A stretch of 47,118 nucleotides of DNA from Candidatus Altimarinota bacterium (GCA_030683605.1 JAUXPL010000040.1:1-47118), one strand, 5' to 3'. Counted from the stretch's first letter, positions 21,563-33,000 are shown. Numbers and translations: made by a program. Notes: generated by a model from the letters alone, not told the origin.

Positions 21563-21814
21563 ATGAATGAAAAAATCATAGAGAATAATAAGTTATCATT
21601 ATTCGAACAAAAAACTATTCGTAAAATATGGTATAACGAAGAATGGTATTTTTCAGTTGTAGATATAGTTTGAGCATTAACTGATTCAATTGATCCAAAA
21701 GATTATTGGTATAGAATAAAAAAAAGAGTTAACAATGAAGAAAAACTTGAGTTATCGACAATTTGTCGACAACTGAAAATTACTTCTACTGATGGTAAAA
21801 ATTATAATAACTAA
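21563..21814 (+). pseudogene. Truncated BRO-N/antirepressor-family gene
   Basis: 83 codons. QKTIRKIWYNEEWYFSVVDIVGAL, DPKDYWYRIKKRV, and LSTICRQLKITSTDGK match the N-terminal BRO domain of phage antirepressor-like proteins. In relatives the domain continues with a TDCAD/EGIFRIIQSIPS region; here a stop follows DGKNYNN, and GC-rich repeats plus an IS begin within 25-75 bp. The 3' part was therefore probably lost during repeat or IS insertion. A promoter is still present. Confidence 0.72.
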
Positions 21815-21823
21815 TAGAAGAAT

Positions 21824-21890
21824 GTAGGGACACCCCTTGTGGGTGTCCTGATAATATATACGAGAGGAACGTAGGGACACCCCTTGTGGG
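21824..21890. repeat. Two copies of a GTAGGGACACCCCTTGTGGG repeat
   Basis: The first copy (21825-21850) is complete and palindromic, ending GGGTGTCCTG. The second (21871-21890) is cut off exactly where the IS terminal repeat starts. Variants of this unit lie in frame in the alpha-2-macroglobulin gene at 32555-32622. Confidence 0.8.
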
Positions 21891-23563
21891 CAATACCATT
21901 AACTTAAGGAATAATGGTATTTTTAATAGAAGGATTTTACTAAAAATTAGAAAAATAACAAATTTTAAGGACAATAAAAAAGTCACACTTATTAAAGTAT
22001 TAAATTTTACAGCTATTTTATAAAATTAAAAACAACTTTTTTTCTTTCTTTTTTGAAAGTGTAATGATTTACTACTTGTTGTATTTTTTCTGGAGCTAGT
22101 TCTTCATTCTCGTTCCTGAGTAGTATTTGTATTGAGTATTATAATTATTTCTTCCATTATTTCATCTGTACTTTTTTCATTATTTAAAAACAAGTCAAGA
22201 ATTCTATTTTTAATAATATTAAATGATACATTTTTATTAACTTTTTGTTTATTTTTAAGCTCTTTTTCTTTAGTTTTTATTTCTAATTCCATATTATTTG
22301 TTCTTGATATTATTGTTTCTAGGTTACTCAAAAATATTGTAGAATGTAAATCTTGTAATACTGATTCTACATTTTTTCAACTAAAATTTTCTAATCATAA
22401 TCTATTTTTTATTGTATTATAATACACTTCTATTCACCATCTCTTAAAATATAATTCATTAAAATCTTCTATATTATATTTTTCTTCATCTAATAATGAT
22501 GTTGCTAATACTTCTATTTCTCATGTTTTTAATACTATTCTTATTAGTCTAATTTTTATTGTTTCAGCTAATTTCTTGTCTAATTTTATTCAATATTTAT
22601 CCTTATATTCTTTTTCATTATTTTCTACTTTTATTGTTATTATTTTACTGTTTATTTTACAATCTTTATTAAATAATTCATCTGCTTCTTTTATTGCATT
22701 TGCTTTTAATCTAAATAATACTTCCTTATTATATGACAATATTATAGCAAAAAGAAATGATGAATAATATCATCTATCATAAATCATAAAATCTTTTTCA
22801 TTTATTTTTATTGTTTCTTCTAAATTCATTATATTTTTTATTGCTAAGGCTCTTTCTGAATATTTTCATCTTTCTAGTATTGTATCTAATGCTAAATTAT
22901 TTAATGGATCATACAGTACTGATAATAATCAATGTGTATATTCTCATATGTCTCATTTTCAATTTTTAATTTTTGATGTTCAATAGTTTTCTTTTATTTC
23001 TTTTTCATCTGGTAATCTTATTTGTGAGCCATCTATTGCTAGTATTCTATAATTATTCCATGTTTTATATCATGCTTCATTTTCTTTTAAATCATAAAAT
23101 CTATTTATAATGGCAATCAAATTTAATTGTAAAAATAATTTGTAAGATAATTTATTTTTAGCTTTTACATAAGCAGATGCTGTAATTGTTTCTAGATTAC
23201 CTGATAATTTTATAGAAAATTCATTTAATCTTAATTGTAACGATTTTACTCATTTTTGGAGTATTAAATTTACTACTATACCAAAAGTAAGTTTTCTATT
23301 TCTTGTAAAATATTTTTCACATTTCCTAAAAATCATTTTAATTTCGTTAGAATTTATTAGTTTTCTTGTAATATTAATTGTTTTTTTTGAAAAATAAAGT
23401 GTTTGTTTTATTGGCTTCATAAAGGTAAAAATTAGTATATATAATATATTTTGATTTTTTACCTTTTTTATTTTGTCAAGTTTTTTTACACAAAAAAATA
23501 CCAATTCAAAAATTAGTATTTCCTTTATTTAATGCTATTTATTTCCTTAAGTTAATGGTATTG
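21891..23563 (-). mobile_element. IS4-family insertion sequence, 1673 bp, intact
   Basis: 21-bp perfect terminal inverted repeats (CAATACCATTAACTTAAGGAA at 21891-21911 and its complement at 23543-23563) enclose one transposase gene. The flanks (CCCCTTGTGGG on the left, AGCTTCGCCCC on the right) do not match, so no target duplication is visible. This suggests recombination or a deletion next to the element. Confidence 0.88.
22026..23420 (-). CDS. IS4-family DDE transposase
   Basis: 464 residues, intact when TGA is read as Gly. First catalytic Asp in RILAIDGSQIRLP; second Asp in MIYDRGYYSS; the catalytic Glu lies in the IS4 signature Y-x2-R-x3-E-x6-K, seen here as YFKRWGIEVYYNTIK. A basic tail ends the protein (HFQKRKKKSCF). 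The start at 23420 (MKPIKQTLYFSK) was preferred; an in-frame ATG at 23504 would add 28 residues and leave less leader. The gene has many TGA-Gly codons, so the element is adapted to this genetic code and could not have arrived recently from a standard-code host. Confidence 0.92.
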
Positions 23564-23574
23564 AGCTTCGCCCC

Positions 23575-24318
23575 CTAAAAAAACTCTATTTCTTGTCATT
23601 TAAACATAGTTTCTATATTTAATAAATGTTTTTTTGTATCAGTACACTCAAAGCAATCATTATTTCATAGATACCATAGTCTCTTTATCTTTTCTTGGAT
23701 AAATTTTGTATCATGAGAGATGAGAATAATAGTTATATTATGTACTTCATTTAAATGTGAAAGTAAATCATAGAAATGTTTTTGTGCTACCAGATCTACT
23801 CCAGCAGTTGGTTCATCCATTATGATTATGTCAGGATTTGATATCAATGCCTTAGCTATTAATACTCTCTGTTTTTGTCATCATGATAGATTTGAAAACG
23901 GTGTATTTATAAATTCAAACATATTTGTATGCTTGAGTGCACTTTCAATAGTTTCATATCAACAAGTTTCTCTAAAATGCTCTCATATTCATCACTCTGA
24001 TTTATTTCACATTTTTACTATTTCTTTTACAGTAATTGGTACTATATTATCTATCATCTGAGCTTTTTGAGATATATATTCTATATTCAATTTACTCTTT
24101 GAAATAATTTCTGATTTATCATTGTACCAACTAATTATTCATTTACTAGGATTTAATAATCATAGAATTAGCTTAATAAGAGTAGTTTTACCACTCCCAT
24201 TTTCTCATAATACACCAATAAAATCTCATTTGTTTACTTGAGTATTTAAATGAGAAAATATGTTTTTTTTGCCAGTATATGAAAAAGAAATATCTTTTAA
24301 ATCTATTATTTTTGTCAT
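23575..24318 (-). CDS. znuC: Zinc/manganese ABC transporter ATP-binding protein
   Basis: 247 residues. Walker A GENGSGKTT, Q-loop EYISQKAQM, signature LSGGQKQRVLIAKAL, Walker B IIIMDEPTAGVD, and switch His in ILISHD. The family and the preceding ZnuA gene (2-bp gap) indicate a zinc or manganese importer. Three glycines of the P-loop and signature are TGA codons. The stop lies only 11 bp from the IS end, and no permease gene (ZnuB) follows, so the transporter is incomplete in this window. The C-terminus looks full length. Confidence 0.9.
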
Positions 24319-24320
24319 TT

Positions 24321-25292
24321 TTAGTTGCTACATTCTAATCAAGTCTTTAAATCCCATAAGTTTGATTCCATAATAGAAATATAATCTAGTTTTTTACTTT
24401 CTTCATCTTGAGATAATGTTTCTAATGGGTGAAGATTTAATACAGATACTCATGTTTCTAATTTGATAGCTTCTGAAAATTTTGGTGATACAAATTGTTC
24501 TGAAAATATATATTTTAATTTTTGATTTTTAATTAAAGTAATCACAGCTGATATATCTTTAGCTGATGGTTCTTGATTTGGACTAATTCAAAATATAGCT
24601 TTTTGTCTGAATCAATAATCACGAGCAAAATATCAAAAAGCAGCATGAGATGAAACTAACTGAATCATTTTACATTTCTCTAAATCTTTATTATATTTTG
24701 CATCTAAATCTGATATTTTTTGCAAAATAGATTTATCCAAATTTGTAAATCAGTTTTTTTCTAGTTCCACTACTAGTATATCAGCCATATCTCTATATTG
24801 TTTTGGTGACAACCATGTGTGAGGATCTATATTACCATGATCATGTCAATGTTCATCATCATGTAAATCAGCAGTCTTAACTTTTTTGTTATTATCTAAA
24901 TTTATAAGATTTTTCAATTGTTCACTTATCATAACTATTGGAACATTTTTTATACTTTCTAATAATTTTTCTTCATAAGATTCTATTCCTAATCAATTCA
25001 AAATTATCATTTTTGATTTTCACATTTCAGCTACTTGTTTCAATGTAGGTTCAAAATCATGAGGTTCTCATCAAGCAGGCACTAGATTGATAACATCTAC
25101 CTCATCTCAAACTAATGATTTAGTCAAAAAATATATAGGATAAAAAGAAGTATAAATAACTGGTTTTTCTACTTTTGTTGTTGTTTGAGCTATTTTATCT
25201 GGTAATATTTGTGTATTTTCTTGTTTTTCATTATTACAAGAAGATAATATTATTGTAAATAATAGAGTAATAAAAATTAATGTTTTTTTCAT
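24321..25292 (-). CDS. znuA: Zinc-binding lipoprotein of an ABC transporter (ZnuA-like)
   Basis: 323 residues. Signal peptide with lipobox: TLLFTIILSSC, Cys19 being the lipidated residue. Cluster 9 substrate-binding fold: VIYTSFYPIYFLTKSLVGD, VPAGGEPHDFEPT (first metal His), a His/Asp-rich loop (DDEHGHDHG), NIDPHTWLSP, SSHAAFGYFARDYG, and LHPLETLS. The His-rich loop is typical of zinc rather than manganese binders. It lies between Fur/Zur and ZnuC in one operon and would deliver the metal to the missing permease. Confidence 0.92.
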
Positions 25293-25315
25293 TTATAGTT
25301 AATTATTAAATAAAA

Positions 25316-25711
25316 TTAAATGCAGTTTTTACAGGTTCAAATAATTCATATATTATGTGATTTTATTTTGAAATCTATTTTTTTTGCTTCTTCAAATATT
25401 TTATTACAAATACTATCAGAATGAAAACTTATTATAGAATCACATTTTTCACACTTCATATGTTCATGATGATGTTTTTCATCAATTAATTCATAGGTAA
25501 TAGCAGTAGATCAGATATCTACTTTTCTAAGTATTCATAATTCCAAAAACAAATTCAAAGTCCTAAAAATACTTGATCTTCAAATATTTTCAAAATTATC
25601 TTGTATATCATTATAGTTAAATATATGTTTTGTCTTAATTAATTCAAATATTTCTATTCTTTCTTTTGTAACTCTCAGATTTGATTCTTTAAGTAAATTT
25701 TCTATTTTCAT
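25316..25711 (-). CDS. Fur-family metal-dependent repressor, probably Zur
   Basis: 131 residues. Winged-helix DNA-binding part (NLRVTKERIEIFELI, GRSSIFRTLNLFLELGILRKV), then the His-rich KHHHEHMKCEKC segment and a second CxxC (GTCKNC), the structural zinc site of the family. It is first gene of the operon with ZnuA and ZnuC, 23 bp before ZnuA, so zinc-responsive self-control (Zur) is the likely role. I could not identify a convincing operator; GTCAAAGTTTTTGAC at 25769-25783 is a weak candidate. Confidence 0.85.
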
Positions 25712-25804
25712 AATATTGGGACTTAGTATCAATAAAGTATTTTCATTATATTAATAAAAGTTTTTTGTCAAAGTTTTTGACTAATAATAAAATCAAAATA
25801 AAAT

Positions 25805-25895
25805 AGAGTAGAACATCCCCCTCCTTAACCCATCCTTGTCCACAGGATTCACCCACAAGGGGATCAATTCTCCAGCTAAAGCTGGGGAGGCTCAA
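25805..25895. repeat. GC-rich repeats upstream of mltG
   Basis: Units CATCCCCCTCCTTAACCCATCC, CTTGTCCACAGGATTCACCCACAAGGGG and CTCCAGCTAAAGCTGGGGAG. The CCTTGTCCACAGGAT portion recurs, in frame, in PBP1C (about 28658-28678). Confidence 0.7.
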
Positions 25896-25939
25896 ACTAA
25901 TAATTTAAGTGATAGGTATTTATAAATTAACTAATAATA

Positions 25940-26989
25940 ATGTTTAGAAATAATAGATTATGAACACAAATAAAACAAAACCCTATGATAAAACTATTTA
26001 AATACTTAATAATAATCTGAATACTTGTTTGAATTTCGTTTTATGTTATTTATTCAAATTTTAAATCAGCTATTTTAGTTGATGATGAGACAATTATAAA
26101 AGTAGAAGCATGAGAAACTCTAAATAGTATACCTGGAAAATTAGGTATAAATGAGAATTATTTCAAAGTATATACAAAATTAAATAATATAAAATTGGAA
26201 TTAAAAGCCGGTAATTATAAAATAGAAAAAAACTCAAATATAGTTCAGCTAATAAAATGACTAGAAAAACCAGTGTATATGTGAGAAATAAATCTGATAT
26301 TATTAGAATGATGGAATATTTATGATATAGATAAATATTTACTAGATAAATGATTAATCAAAAAATGAGAATATATAAAATATGTAACAAGTAGTGAAAA
26401 AATTGAAAAATTAACAGAATTTTATAAATTTATAAAATGATTAGATACTTTAGAATGATATTTATATCCTGATACTTATACAATAGATTCTGGTAATTTC
26501 AAAATAAATAATCTAGTAACAAAACAATTGGATAGCTTTGAAATAAAAGTATACAATAAAATATTATCAGACTTAACTAACAAAGAAATTGAAGAAATAG
26601 TAAATCTAGCAAGTATAGTAGAAAAAGAAGAAAAAATTAAAAAAGAAAAAGCAAAAGTAGCATGAATATTGAAAAAAAGACTTGATTCATGATGGATGAT
26701 ATGAGCTGATGCAACTGTATGTTACCCACATAAACTTACATCAGTAGAATGTAAAATGGTAATAAGTAAATATATAAGAGAAGTTTCTGAATACAATACG
26801 AGAACCATGAAATGATTACCAAAAACACCTATTTGAAACCCTAGTTTTGAAACAATAAATGCAACACTGAACTATGAAAAAACTAAATATTGGTTTTATT
26901 TACATGATATAAAAACTGGTAAAATATATTATGCTGAAACTAATGATGAGCATAATGCAAATAAAAAGAAGTATTTGATAAAAGATTAG
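25940..26989 (+). CDS. mltG: Endolytic murein transglycosylase MltG (YceG-like)
   Basis: 349 residues. One N-terminal transmembrane segment (about 23-40), a LysM-like region, then the YceG domain: LEGYLYPDTYTI, VNLASIVEKEEKIKKEKAKVAGILKKRL (block with the catalytic Glu), MIGADATVCYP, YNTRTMKGLPKTPIGNPSFETINATL, and KTKYWFYLHD. It cuts nascent glycan strands at the membrane and so sets strand length. The start at 25940 gives a short cytoplasmic tail before the membrane helix; an in-frame ATG at 25985 is possible. Glycines of conserved blocks are TGA. Confidence 0.92.
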
Positions 26990-26996
26990 TTATAGT

Positions 26997-27143
26997 AATA
27001 AAAAGACTTAAATAAGAAAACTAAGATTACAAAATTTATAAGACGTATTATTTATTATTATTTGTAATTAATGTTTAAATGAATATCAAAATAGAGTATT
27101 CATAAAAATATATAATAGTTTGCTTATTTAAGTCTTTTTTATT
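26997..27143. ncRNA. Candidate structured RNA, three-way junction closed by a 20-bp stem
   Basis: The bases at 26997-27016 (AATAAAAAGACTTAAATAAG) pair with 27123-27143. Inside are two hairpins: ATTACAAA with TTTGTAAT (to 27068), and GAATA with TATTC (27081-27101). The closing stem ends in a T-rich run, so it could also end transcription of mltG. No known RNA family was recognised. The rest of the gap up to the next terminator (27144-27338) shows no gene. Confidence 0.4.
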
Positions 27144-27338
27144 ATATATTTATTTATAATAAATCAAATGTTTTTTAGTTACTTTTAAGCTATTTTAAGC
27201 CATTTATTGTATGATAGACATCTATTATAATCATAGGACCTTAATACAAGCTTAATATTAAAAACTTTTTTTTATTTTGTGTTAAAAAGTAATTTTTAAT
27301 ATAGTATTATAGCCATTTTAGAAAAATTTAACTAAAAC
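27144..27338. other. AT-rich intergenic, nothing clear
   Basis: No open frame, no tRNA-like fold and no GC-rich repeat was seen between the structured element and the PBP1C terminator. Confidence 0.5.
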
Positions 27339-27368
27339 AAAAAAGCCTTGAAAATTCAAGGCTTTTTA
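27339..27368. terminator. Intrinsic terminator after pbpC
   Basis: AAAAGCCTTGAA and TTCAAGGCTTTT form a perfect 12-bp stem with a 2-base loop and A/T runs on both sides. The pbpC stop codon overlaps its right arm. Confidence 0.85.
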
Positions 27369-29453
27369 CTCATCCAAATACATCTGAAAATCCTTCAATC
27401 TATCTATCTCATCATTATTCAGTTTCTCATACAAATCTTGACTTCTAAACTTCCCATCTAGTATTCTAGAATAGTATTTTTTCTCTGTTTTTTTATATAC
27501 CAATTTTTTTCTAAAACATTGCAAATCCAAACAGTATTCTGCTTGTTCTATTCATTTTGGTGGCTGTATTTTTCTGTCTTTTATATATCATAATTCTATA
27601 GCTTTTTCTATTGTATTGTGCCATATATATCATGCTCCAGTTATTCATGTAACTCCTATCATTGAACTATTATCATTGTTCCCTACCCATATTCACATCA
27701 CGAAATCTGGATGATATGATACTATTACATTATCACGAAAATCGCTACTAGTACCAGTTTTAACTGCTTGTGGAATAGAAGTGTTCATGATAGAATTCAC
27801 TCAAAAACTCAAATCCCTATTATCAGAATCACTCAATATATCATAAAGCAAAAACTTCGCTTGTTCAGTATTCAAGTCATTATCTACTTGCTCTTGTTCC
27901 CCCGCCTTACTAAGGAGGGGGTTAAGAGGTGGTCACTTGGGATTATATGATGATCAATTACTATTAGGCAACAATCTACTATAACTTAGTACTAAATCTG
28001 ATAATTTAATAGATGGATTTCATAATACGAGTGAGTATCAATAATAATCTGCTGATTCTGGTAGATTGAATCAATAATATTTATAAAAATCAAATACTTT
28101 GTTTAATCATAATTCGCTTGCTAGTCTGACACTAGCATTATTCAGACTATTTCAAAGTGCTTTTTTGAGTCTGATTAATCAATATTCATTTAATGAATAA
28201 TTATTAGAAATATATGTTTTTCATTCTTGAAAACTATTTAGTTTATTATTCAAATCCAATAATAAATCATCTGGATTTGCTCAATTTTGTAATGCCATTA
28301 GATATAGAAATGGCTTCATAGTACTACCAGGTTGTCTCAGGGATTGTATAACATCTACTTGTCAATCTATTTCTTTGCTATAAAAATCACGACTTGATTG
28401 ATAGATAAGCACTTGTTTTGTTTTAGGATTTATTGCAAAAATAGCTCAATTTGTAACATTTTTTCATTTCAAACTTGCAAGTGTTTTATTCAATGTTTCT
28501 TGTGCATATTCTTGTAGTTTTGAGTCAATAGAGACAGTCACAGCACCTGACTCATCATAATCAACCTCACCCCTAGCCCCTCTCCTTAGAGGAGAGGGGA
28601 ATATTAATAATGTAGCCTCCTTCTCCTCTAAGGAGAAGGAATTTATGCCCGTATGGAGGTATCCTGTGGACAAGGATGAGGTTGCTAGATTTGTAACTAT
28701 TGGGAATTTATCTATATTTTCTTTTTTATTTAGTTTATAAATAGTTCTAGTGAAACTATATCAGAGTTTATTTTGAGTTTTTGTGAAATATTGTCTGAAT
28801 GATTTATCTTCTAATGTTTCTACTCATGGTTTATGAATTAGCGAGACTAGTAGCGTGATTTCCTCTTCACTTAAATCATTTATATCAGATTTTCAAAAAT
28901 ATACTTTCATAGCTGATCATACTCAGTAAAGATTGTTTCAAAAATATACATCATTTAGATAATTGGATAATACTATTTGTTTATTATCTAATCCCTCCCC
29001 CTCATACTTCGGGTACTCCCTTTGGAAAAGGGAGAAATATACAGCCAAAAATGCTTCTCTGGATTTTTGTAAATATGTTCTATTATTAGCTTTGAAATAC
29101 TTATTTTTTATATATTGTTCTGTAATAGTACTTCATCCAGCTACTACTTTTCAATACAATATATTTGATTTAATTGCTCACAATTTAGAAAAAGCATCTA
29201 TTCAAAAATGATTGTAATAATTCTTGTCTTCTATTTTTAATAAGTCTGATACAAATCTACTATTGAAATCTATTTTTATAGCTTTTTTGTAACCATATTT
29301 ATTTGCTTTGTCTGTAATTATTATTCAATTTCTATCTTTTATATATATTCTTGCAGGTTCTTTTGAAGAATCATAAGTAAGTAATGGAAAAAAGCAGTAA
29401 GCTAAAAAACTTACTGCTAAAAAACTTGTTATATAAATAATATTTTTTTTCAT
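27366..29453 (-). CDS. pbpC: Bifunctional penicillin-binding protein 1C
   Basis: 695 residues. N-terminal membrane anchor (residues 5-24). Glycosyltransferase 51 domain: IEDKNYYNHFGID and AGGSTITEQYIKN. Transpeptidase domain: GSTMKPF (catalytic Ser), NYSLNEYG, and AVKTGTSSDFRD followed by GIWVGNND. It polymerises and cross-links peptidoglycan; the PBP1C type is often encoded beside alpha-2-macroglobulin, as here. The usual large C-terminal extension is reduced. Three GC-rich repeats lie in frame at about residues 139-152, 257-299 and 504-518. Conserved motifs remain intact, so the protein is probably functional. Confidence 0.92.
27897..27945 (-). repeat. In-frame GC-rich insert in pbpC (third)
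   Basis: Translated PPLNPLLSKAGEQEQ. The DNA is close to the insert in the pilin gene at 1866-1903 (CCACC-CTAACCCC-TCCTTA--AAGGCGGGG-AACAA), but small indels shift the middle codons; the frame is restored at the end. Confidence 0.75.
28555..28680 (-). repeat. In-frame GC-rich insert in pbpC (second, longest)
   Basis: Contains a palindrome (CCTCTCCTTAGAGGAGAGGGG), a second CTCCTCTAAGGAGAAGG unit and CCTTGTCCACAGGAT. It is translated through, adding about 40 residues that include FPSPLRRGARGEVD, nearly the same as PSSPLRRGAVGEVG in the LamG pilin at 44468-44585. Confidence 0.8.
28990..29036 (-). repeat. In-frame GC-rich insert in pbpC (first)
   Basis: Translated FSLFQREYPKYEGEGLDN, inside the glycosyltransferase domain. 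The DNA resembles the intergenic unit at 11850-11880 (CCCCCT..GGGTACTcCCTTgaaAAGGGA). Confidence 0.7.
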
Positions 29454-29460
29454 ATTGTAG

Positions 29461-29548
29461 CCCATTGCCCTTATCTAAGTAAAAGGATTCATGTTAGAAT
29501 TATATATTTTTCTGCCCCTTTCAGGGGAAGTCCCCGCAGGGGGAAGGT
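29461..29548. repeat. GC-rich repeats between pbpC and the 154-residue gene
   Basis: Units TTGCCCTTATCTAAGTAAAAGGATT and GCCCCTTTCAGGGGAAGTCCCCGCAGGGGGAAGG. The second forms strong alternative hairpins, which could reduce read-through inside the operon. Confidence 0.7.
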
Positions 29549-29578
29549 GTAAAATAAAAGTACACATTAAAAGTTTTT

Positions 29579-30043
29579 TTAGTTAATTTTTTCCAATTCT
29601 TCTGATATATCATCATATCACATTCAAATACAATAATCCAAAATATCTGCTATGTCCTCATTATAATATTCCATCATTCAGGACTCTAGATAAATAGAAG
29701 CTTTTAACAAATTTAATGCAATTTGTGCTTGAGCAAATTTCGCTCAACTATATTTATCTATTATTGATAATGCTATTTCTTCGTATTCTATATTTTTGTG
29801 TTTATATGATTCTCATTTATTAATTAAATCAATTATATCCGTTCTTAATTCTTGCATTTCTGAAGTTTCAGTTAATCATAGTGATTTTGATAAATCAATC
29901 AATCATTTAATTTTTGGATTATTTGAAGTCTCTAGTATATCAGAGACTTCATTTTTTATTCCTTTTCACTCTATATCTCAGAATGATTGAACTTGTGAAT
30001 TACCTGTTGATTGTTCAGTTGAATTATTCTCTCTTAATGTCAT
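29579..30043 (-). CDS. Unknown 154-residue protein between alpha-2-macroglobulin and PBP1C
   Basis: Acidic, helical protein starting MTLRENNSTEQSTGNSQVQ, without signal peptide or transmembrane segment. Middle and C-terminal helices are seen in FAQAQIALNLLKASIYLE and IADILDYCIGMGYDDISEEL. I recognise no family. It starts 23 bp after the stop of the alpha-2-macroglobulin gene, so it is co-transcribed with it and sits before pbpC. The position suggests a cytoplasmic accessory to the envelope genes, but that is inference. Confidence 0.6.
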
Positions 30044-30066
30044 AATCTTTTTATTAATAAATATTA

Positions 30067-33000
30067 TTATTTAACACTAATTGTTTTGAACTCTGTATTT
30101 GCTCTGATCTTTGGATTGTACATAAAATATGCTACAACTGGTGGATGAGTAAATTTTCAACCAAATTCTGGTCTAAAGAAATATTCAAAACTAGAATTTC
30201 CTGACCATACATAAGTAGCATTAGCCATAACTACATTTGGTTTGAATTCTGTATGATTCCATGTCCAATCAGTTTGATTTTGTCTGATTGATATTTGTTC
30301 TGTATTAAATTTAGAATTTATAACTCTAAACGAACCTGCTAAATAATCTTCTATGACTAAATTAGTTCTGTTTTTTGTATCTTTGAAATCAACTATTATT
30401 TTTGATTTGTATAATACTCATACTTTATACTCATTTCCATCAACCAATTTAAATCATTTAGGTTTAACACATACATATTGATCATTTACCCAATCACACT
30501 TATCAGCTATATCATTTTCATCTATTACTTCATATATTTCTCTTTTTACTGTCAATCAATTACTATATGTTCTTATCTTTGTCTTATCTTCTGGAAATAC
30601 CTCTATAGTAATATCTGTATACAATCTATCTCATCCATAATTAGTTAATTTGAAAAGTAAATCAGTTTTATTTACTAAAACATCTGATAATTTAAATGTT
30701 TGTTTATATACATTTGATTTAATTTTTCATACTTCTAAATTTTTATTAGAAACATATTTTCATAAAGTATAAGAAAACTTAGAATTAGATTCTTTTCAGT
30801 ATTTAGCTACATATTTTGCAAATGCCATAAATGCATTATTTTTCGATTGAGTAGAATAATAATAACTAGACCAATCATAATCATATAGTTGTCAAATTAA
30901 TGTATCTATATATTCTCTAGAATAATTGTAATCCATAAGTAATGATGTAAATATTGATTTATCTGACATATCATCCCAATACCAATTATACTCATCAGTT
31001 TTATCTACTTGTTGTTTCAATATTTCAATATTTTGGTCTACAATTTTATTTGCTTGTCATTTAGTATTTATTACTAATCAATAAGTATAAGCTAGTAGTG
31101 TATGTCTATCTGCTGTTTTTAGATTTATATTTACTTGAGTTATTTTTCATGCTTTTGCTAAAGTCCAATATATTTCAGCTTTTTCTAGATCTCATATATC
31201 AGTTCTTTGAGAATTATCTTCTAAATACTTTATTGCTTTTTCTAATACTCATTCTGGTAATTTAACTCATGCATCTCTCATATCTATTAGACTTCTAACT
31301 ACATATGGAGTCACATGTAAATCAGAAGCACTTACTCATTCCCAATATGCAAATCATCAATCTATTGTTTGCATAGACTTAATTCTCTCCAATCAATAAT
31401 TTATATTAGTATCTATTGTATTTTTATCCGATATTATACCTGATAATAGATTATCAAATTTCTTTAATATAGCATTTGGTAGTGTAGCTGAAGTAGTTTG
31501 TTCTATACATCCATATGGGTAGCTAGCCAAACTACTAACTATTTTTTCTATTCATACTAATTTATTATTTGATACTGTTACTACTACTTTAGATTTATCT
31601 AGACTAGTATTTTCTGGTATTTTTATAGGTATTTCTACTGTATTTCAAGCTTCTAAAGTTTGATTTTTAATTATATTACTTATTAATTCTGGAGTTTGTT
31701 TTATATCAATAGTATTTTCTATTATATCACTATTATCTATACTATCTCATAATGCTGAAATCTTGTATGTAATTTTTTCTTGATTATTGTTTGCAAGTAC
31801 TTCCCATATTGTATTTACACTTTTTCAAGCAGGTATTATTAGATTTTTTACTGCATCTTTTACATTTATATTTGCAGTTAACTCAAGCTTGAATCATATA
31901 TCTTTATCAGTATTATTAAATATATTAGCTCAAATACTTGATATATCTCAATCGATCAAAATAAGTGGAGTTTTGTCTTCTATTATGACATTTTTTCTGA
32001 CTTCTAGTTGTGAATCTGCATATCAAAACATATTATCTTTTGAATTTGACACTACCATCACTCTGAAATTTGTCAGATTATCAGGTAAATCAAAACTTAC
32101 TTTTGCTTTTCAATTATCATCTGTTATCACACTAGGATTATAATATGCAGTATTTTTGAATATATTTCTAGTACTTACTGCACTATCTCATCATTTGAAA
32201 TTACCAAATCAACTTCATCATACTATACCTGGTCTAGAGAAATAATAATTTCTTAGCATAGCTATATTTGTAATACTTGTTTGTATTTGAAATGGTAGTT
32301 TTTTATAAAATTTTTCTAAAGTGTTTAAATCTACATTTCACATCAAACTAATAAGTGAATCATCTACTACCATAACTGTTAGTTCTGATTTTTTCCCTTT
32401 TTTATTTATGTCTGCAACGCTTAAATCTAGATTTACTTTATCTCTTGGTTTATATGTTTTTTTGTCTTTTGAAATAGTTACATAAGTCTTTTTATCAGTT
32501 TTATCAACTACTATTTCTGAATATCATACTTTGTATTCTGGGACTTTAATCTCAGGATACCCACAAGGGGCATCCCTACATTTTTCATCACTTTGTAGGG
32601 GCTTCCCTTGTGGGAGCCTTGTATCAATAGCAACTACTCAGATATATGCATTTGGTACAAAAGTATCATCTACATCTATTTCTTTAAAAAATACATTAGA
32701 TTTTACATCTATATATTCACTCTTAATAACTCATTGTTTTTCAACTGTCCATAGTATTTTTCATTTACTAAATGGTAATCTAACTAATACTCTAGCTTTT
32801 TCTCATAAACGATAACTAATTTTTTCTGGTATTACTTTTACTTTGTTGTCATCATCTACAGGATTTGAACCGTCAGTATCTCAATAAGTCAAAACATTAA
32901 AATACTTTTTCGTACTATACAAATCACTCAATTTAATTATCTCATCACTTGGTCTAATAATAGTTTTACAATCAATAAGTGTAGAGTTTATATTATTTTT

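Noticed and set aside
25290-25340. tRNA gene suggested by GGTTCAAAT-like bases
   Set aside because: No acceptor, D or anticodon arms can be formed around it, and it lies within the Fur coding end; no tRNA or rRNA gene was found anywhere in the window.
25712-25800. Zur operator in front of the fur gene
   Set aside because: Only weak AT-rich dyads and GTCAAAGTTTTTGAC are present; not enough to call an operator.
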